From contig NC_133932.1 of NCBI RefSeq assembly GCF_031877795.1, positions 38,702,180 through 38,766,179 of the forward strand: 64,000 bases of DNA, given 5' to 3'. A model generated the notes under the pieces. It worked only from the letters and a program-made list of their open reading frames with translations. It was not told the origin of the DNA and did not search any database. Origin of the DNA: Strix aluco (lineage: Eukaryota > Chordata > Aves > Strigiformes > Strigidae). A program made the position numbers and the translations under genes. Of this stretch, positions 59,455-64,000 are shown in pieces (the stretch's first letter is position 1; the number at the start of each line of letters is the position of its first letter).

Positions 59455-62400
59455 GAGAGAGGGGGTTCACCTTCGGTGTGATGCTTTTGAGTGTAGCTCT
59501 TTGGGTAGATGTGATGGTGCAGTCTTTTTTTTCTGGCTCCTCCTAGTGCCTGTCCACATTGTTAGAGGTACATAATAGATTATAGGATCATCTCCATAAA
59601 ATTAAGGTTCCATGTGATTCTCCCCCTCTTGAGCCTTGTAGTAATACTTGCTAAAAAACTATCCAATTTCAAATTTCATTTTTAATATCTGTGATTCTCT
59701 TCCAGACTTAGTCAGAGTGACAGTTTGGTATTTTTACAGTTTTTTTCCTCATGCTTTTAAAAAATGCATTTACATGTCTTTACATGCCTCAGTCAAATTT
59801 CTCCTGAAAGAAGTAATCTGAATGCAAGCCAACAAAGCTAAATTTCCTTCTTGTGGCATTTGGCTGCTCAGTTGATTGATGAGTGAAGAAGAGGCAGCAG
59901 CAAATAGCAGCTGCCTTGTTAATCACAGCCCTGGGCTGCCATGCAGAGAGGAAGTTTTTACCTTCCCCCCTGTGGGTGGGAACAGCTGTGTCTGTTCTGA
60001 CATTAACTGGGCTCCAGGCAGTGTGCCCTGCAGAGCAAGAGATGTGCATGAAGCCAAGGACTAGCCAGCTGTGGAAGGAGCAAGTAGGAGAGCAAGAGTA
60101 AGAAGGAGTCAGTAGAGCTGTATTTACTGTTCTATAGATTTTCTTCTGGTTTTAGATCCCCCATCTTTAGGAACCACAGGTGCATGTGGTGAAGTGGAGA
60201 AACTGCAAATGTACCTCCACAGGTGTAGTTGCCACACCTGGTGGAGCCCTCTGGACATGCAGTTTTCAAAGCCTGTTCCAAAAGGACCCAAACTTCCCTC
60301 AGTGCAAGATTGCAGGGGAAATATTATTAAACAATCTTTTGGGAAGTTTTTCTTCCCTTAAACTCTTTCATAGACTTTATAGCAGAGTAATCGATGCAGT
60401 TTCTGTCAGCCAAAAAGAGTTAGAAGGTGTCAAACCACAGGGACACATAGTTGTTCATTAGGGAAGAAAGGAAAAAGCGGGAACCAAAGAGCTGTATTCA
60501 CCACAAATGACACCTTAAAACACAGGCTGATTTTTTTTCTTGTTTTTGGCAGGGCCACAGTGTGCTTTCTTCTATATCTTACATTCTTCTGCTGTTGTTT
60601 TACTTTCTCACACCTCTTCTTCTGGCTCATTGCCCTTTGTTCCTTCAGATACCTGCCTGTGAAGCCTGCAAACCTCAGCATGGTCTCTTCCTTCCAGCAG
60701 AAGCATCCCTGGATGCTAATAACCCCAGCAGGTCTTATTGCCTCATCACTGCCTCATTTTTAACACCAGTGGACTTCACTGGAGACATACACATTGCTGG
60801 ATGAGAGCCTGTGCCCTCAAATATCAGCTTAAGCCAATGACTACAACCAGGGCTCCATGATATCGAAGAACTGTATCCATCCTAGATCTTCGACTGATAA
60901 GACATTAAGAAATTGTTAAGGGTTGTATCAAAACTGCAGAGGCAATTTAAAGCAAATTCTTTGTTAGCAGAAACTGGCTTTGCTTTCAATCTACTCATTC
61001 AACACATGTAAAACGAAGGGGAAATAAAAGTTATGTTGCTCCATTGCAGCCAACACCTTGAAAATTTTTATTGCCAGAGTATTTCAGGACTCGAAACAGA
61101 TATATTATACATGTAGGTCTAATAGTAACAATTATCCTGTTAGTGTTTGTATATTAAAAAAAGAGTGATAGCTGGAAACATCCTGTGAATAGACTAGTAA
61201 GTAAATGTTACTGGATTTGTTTGAGGAGCAACTGTCTTAGAAGCGGATGGCTGGAATTAGAACAAAAAACCTCCATGAAAATGCCAAGAGCATTGCACCT
61301 GTTATCAGTAACGTTTTATCATTTTGGTTTGCTTCTTGACTTTTATGTCAATTAGAGGTTTTATGGTCTCTGGAGCAGACATTTTCTGTGAAGCATTTAA
61401 GCAGATGTCAGACTGCTCTGAAACAGTAACAGAGAGAGGACTGTATATAGATCTTAACTGGATGCAGAAAGAGCTGGAGGAGTTCCTTATGCTGAAAGGA
61501 GAAAGAGGGACCCAAACCTTTGGTGATTTACGACTCTGTGAACGAGTCAGAGAGCAGCCCTCGGCCCTCTCATTGCCTTTTCCACAGCTCGCTTAACTTC
61601 TGATGTGCAGGGATACTCCATGGAGGGACAGGTCCGGAGCCCTTTGTCCCTGTTTTCAAAGAGATGTAAAGAGCATCAAAGGCCCAAATCCTCTTGAGCT
61701 TGGAATGCCCTTTCAACCCTTGATTCTGACCATTTGGCAGACCTGGTACTTCAGCTCTGCCGTAAGTTTCACCTGACCTACTGCCCCACTTACTCTGACA
61801 AGACAGTACACATGCACACAGTGACAAGCACTGGGGTAAAAAGCACAGGTAACTGTTCAGCACATGCTCTTGCTGCAAATCTTAGCCTTCCCACTAAGAC
61901 CATTCTTTGCTATCCAGGCAGTGACTTTTGTGAAACTTGTTGGGAGATTAACTCTTGAGATCTTGTCTCCTCTATTAAATGTGAGTGAAATTGGTCAATG
62001 CATTCAACCAAACCGCACAAATTAAAAATGGCAAAGGACAGTAATCATGGAGACTAAGAAGTTGAGAAAACTGGCCTAAGAGTTTTCAAAGATAGGTCTC
62101 ATCTGCTTTGAAGAGAGGAGCCTAGTAAACCGTGTTCCCAAAAGATACAGGTAATTTTCTGCATCATGGGAATGAATCTACATACTCCATTCCCATGCAG
62201 GGGTTTCTGAAGAGGGAAATGAATGCAGCAAAACTGCTTTTGATGAGAGCACTGCAAAATACCATAAACATTCCTGACTCTGTATTTTCAAACATCTGGT
62301 TCAATCCAGTTTTAGATGAAAGAGATGCTCAGTTGATGGAACCTTGCTTCCACAAAGTCCCAGTTTAATCACGGATTGCATATGAGAAGCCGAATTTGAG

Positions 62401-62649
62401 CTGTGCTCAAGTTTTTAAGAGATTGTCTAGAGCAGTTGGTTTTCTTGTATTTTCCAGTAAAAGGTTCAGCGGGGCACTTACTAAAACAAACAAAAAGCCA
62501 TTATTTTAGTAATGTAAAAACTACTATTTACATCCAACAAATAGATCAAAAGATGCTCTTTTATAAACAAAACTCCCATCCCACAGACACAATGGTATGT
62601 ACAATAACATCACACTTTGCCAAGAGATTCCAGTATAAGACACAGAAAT

Positions 62650-64000
62650 TCAAAAGAAACAAAGTGTAAGTTTATTAGACGCCAAGATTTCTTAGTCAAG
62701 ATCTAAGTAAAGAAAACACACAGTAGAAAAAGTTGTACAAAGCAGCAATGGATTTACATTACATTAAAGAAAAAGTTGCCCATAGCTATTAAGTCTCAGT
62801 CCTAAAAAAGGTAAAAACCCATCCTGGTGTATTGAACTGATACAGAATGACTGTAAGGTATACAGGATTATAAAACCAGCTTCTTTTTTCTTACCTCTAT
62901 AATCCTTTAAAATGACAAGTGATTTTGTGTAACTAATTGGAACGTTCTATAGCAAATATATTGGATAATTCCCATTTCTAGAAACTGTAGGAAACCATTT
63001 CCCTGTACCCAAGCACTAAAAGTGATCCCATTTTCCTGCTTTTTAAAAAGGGACACTGTCAAGAATAAGCCTTAAAATGTGTACTTTATATGTATTTTGC
63101 ATGTTACATTGCAAAAGATAGTTTGTTCTGGTTTTATGTATGTATTTTAATTAAAGATGCTGCTGCAGTAGTGGGAAGCTTGTATCTTTAAAAGGTAACA
63201 TATATTGCTGAGAAACCGGAAAAGGAAAAATGGATTTAGTCCTTTATTCTGGAGTAGTGACAGAAAGCAACATGAAAAATAAGCTCAACCCACAGAATTC
63301 AGATACATTTTTCAGACATCCTTGCAACAATTCAGGATGCCCTTAATAGGCATTTTCATGCCCAAGCAGCTCAAGTGTTATGACTCAATTCATGTTTTTA
63401 AACGCTTTGATTTTATTAATATCAAGTAGTCTTAATACAAATAAGTACATTTACTGTATACAACTTTTCTCTTGATAGTGTCCCTTTATGTACAACAGTT
63501 ACAGTACAGTTTTTCACAAGTCATTTTAAATAAACAAGAATCAATGACATTAAAAAATACTATCTGGCTGTGTTCAACAACAACAACAAAAAAGATTTTA
63601 ACACTGATTCATTAACAGCAACATTAAAAAAAAACCAAACCCCAAACCCTAAGCTTGCTTTGATTTTTATCTAAATCTTCTGGTAGGAAAATGTAAACAA
63701 TTTTATTGAACAGTATAGGCACATGCCAGATTACAGGCTCATGCCAGATATTTGCACCCTCGCTGTTAGTGCCACGAAGTTAGGCATAAGTCTGTCCTTA
63801 TCCCATGTGAGGAACTTCTAGTTTTATCACTGGAAGCTTGGAACAAAAACAGAGTACATGTAGCTTCAGATCAAACCCGCATGTCCTACTTGGGGGGAAA
63901 ACAAACAAACAACATCAGACAAAAAAAAAAACAACCCACAAACCAAAAAAACCCCCAAAACTACTGGATGTCACTAGAAGGCCTGCTTAAATAGGAAATG
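62650..64000 (-). other. ZBTB21: Probable 3' UTR of ZBTB21 (distal part)
   Basis: AT-rich sequence with several minus-strand AATAAA signals: 62676-62671 (followed by a T/GT-rich stretch), 63417-63412 and 63707-63702. In birds and mammals the gene next to the C2CD2 promoter is ZBTB21, transcribed in the same direction, with a long 3' UTR. No coding sequence is visible here, so the gene name rests on synteny and could be wrong. Confidence 0.4.

Larger units (their letters stand above)
54571..62649. other. Intergenic between C2CD2 and presumed ZBTB21
   Basis: About 8 kb without a recognised gene. It holds a CTCF-like motif (58276-58289) and a TACA-type microsatellite (59431-59454). Open frames of 60-95 codons show no domain. 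Confidence 0.5.

Overview
This window is avian nuclear DNA. The support is avian-type CR1 retroposons (3' ends with the conserved GGTTGGA / CCTTCCAACCC core and the ATTCTATG-type tail), two CpG islands at vertebrate-style promoters, GT-AG introns, and a gene order matching the PRDM15 - C2CD2 - ZBTB21 block of human 21q22.3. The species cannot be read from the sequence. All three genes lie on the minus strand, so the window reads from right to left.

Layout. (1) 62.65-64.0 kb: AT-rich sequence with minus-strand poly(A) signals, probably the end of the ZBTB21 3' UTR (inferred mainly from synteny). (2) 51.6-62.65 kb: intergenic, holding a degraded CR1 LINE at 52.84-54.57 kb that is interrupted by a younger CR1, plus a CTCF-like motif. 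(3) 14.76-51.01 kb: a complete C2CD2 gene. I resolved 14 coding exons with canonical GT/AG junctions and continuous phase. They give 2,115 bp, or 704 codons plus a stop, starting in the CpG island at 50.04-51.56 kb. The 3' UTR probably runs to about 9.88 kb. (4) 7.1-9.9 kb: intergenic. (5) 5.3-6.8 kb: CpG-island promoter of PRDM15 with a ZNF143/THAP11-type composite site, ETS sites and a probably non-coding first exon (donor at 6408). Exon 2 (1167-1212) carries the start codon MAEDGSDEIMFI. The rest of PRDM15 lies to the left of the window.

The genes are not an operon or pathway. C2CD2 encodes a membrane-anchored SMP plus C2 lipid-transfer-type protein, PRDM15 a PR-domain zinc-finger transcription factor and ZBTB21 a BTB zinc-finger factor. 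Most other open frames are chance ORFs in introns, UTRs or GC-rich islands.

I looked for an undescribed system and did not find one that the sequence supports. The best leads are: a peptide-level match between the PRDM15 promoter exon and the human long-isoform N-terminus, which here lacks an ATG, overlaps a hairpin and runs into a stop two codons into exon 2; the ZNF143-like site beside it; and the nested CR1 insertion with a flanking 5-bp duplication.
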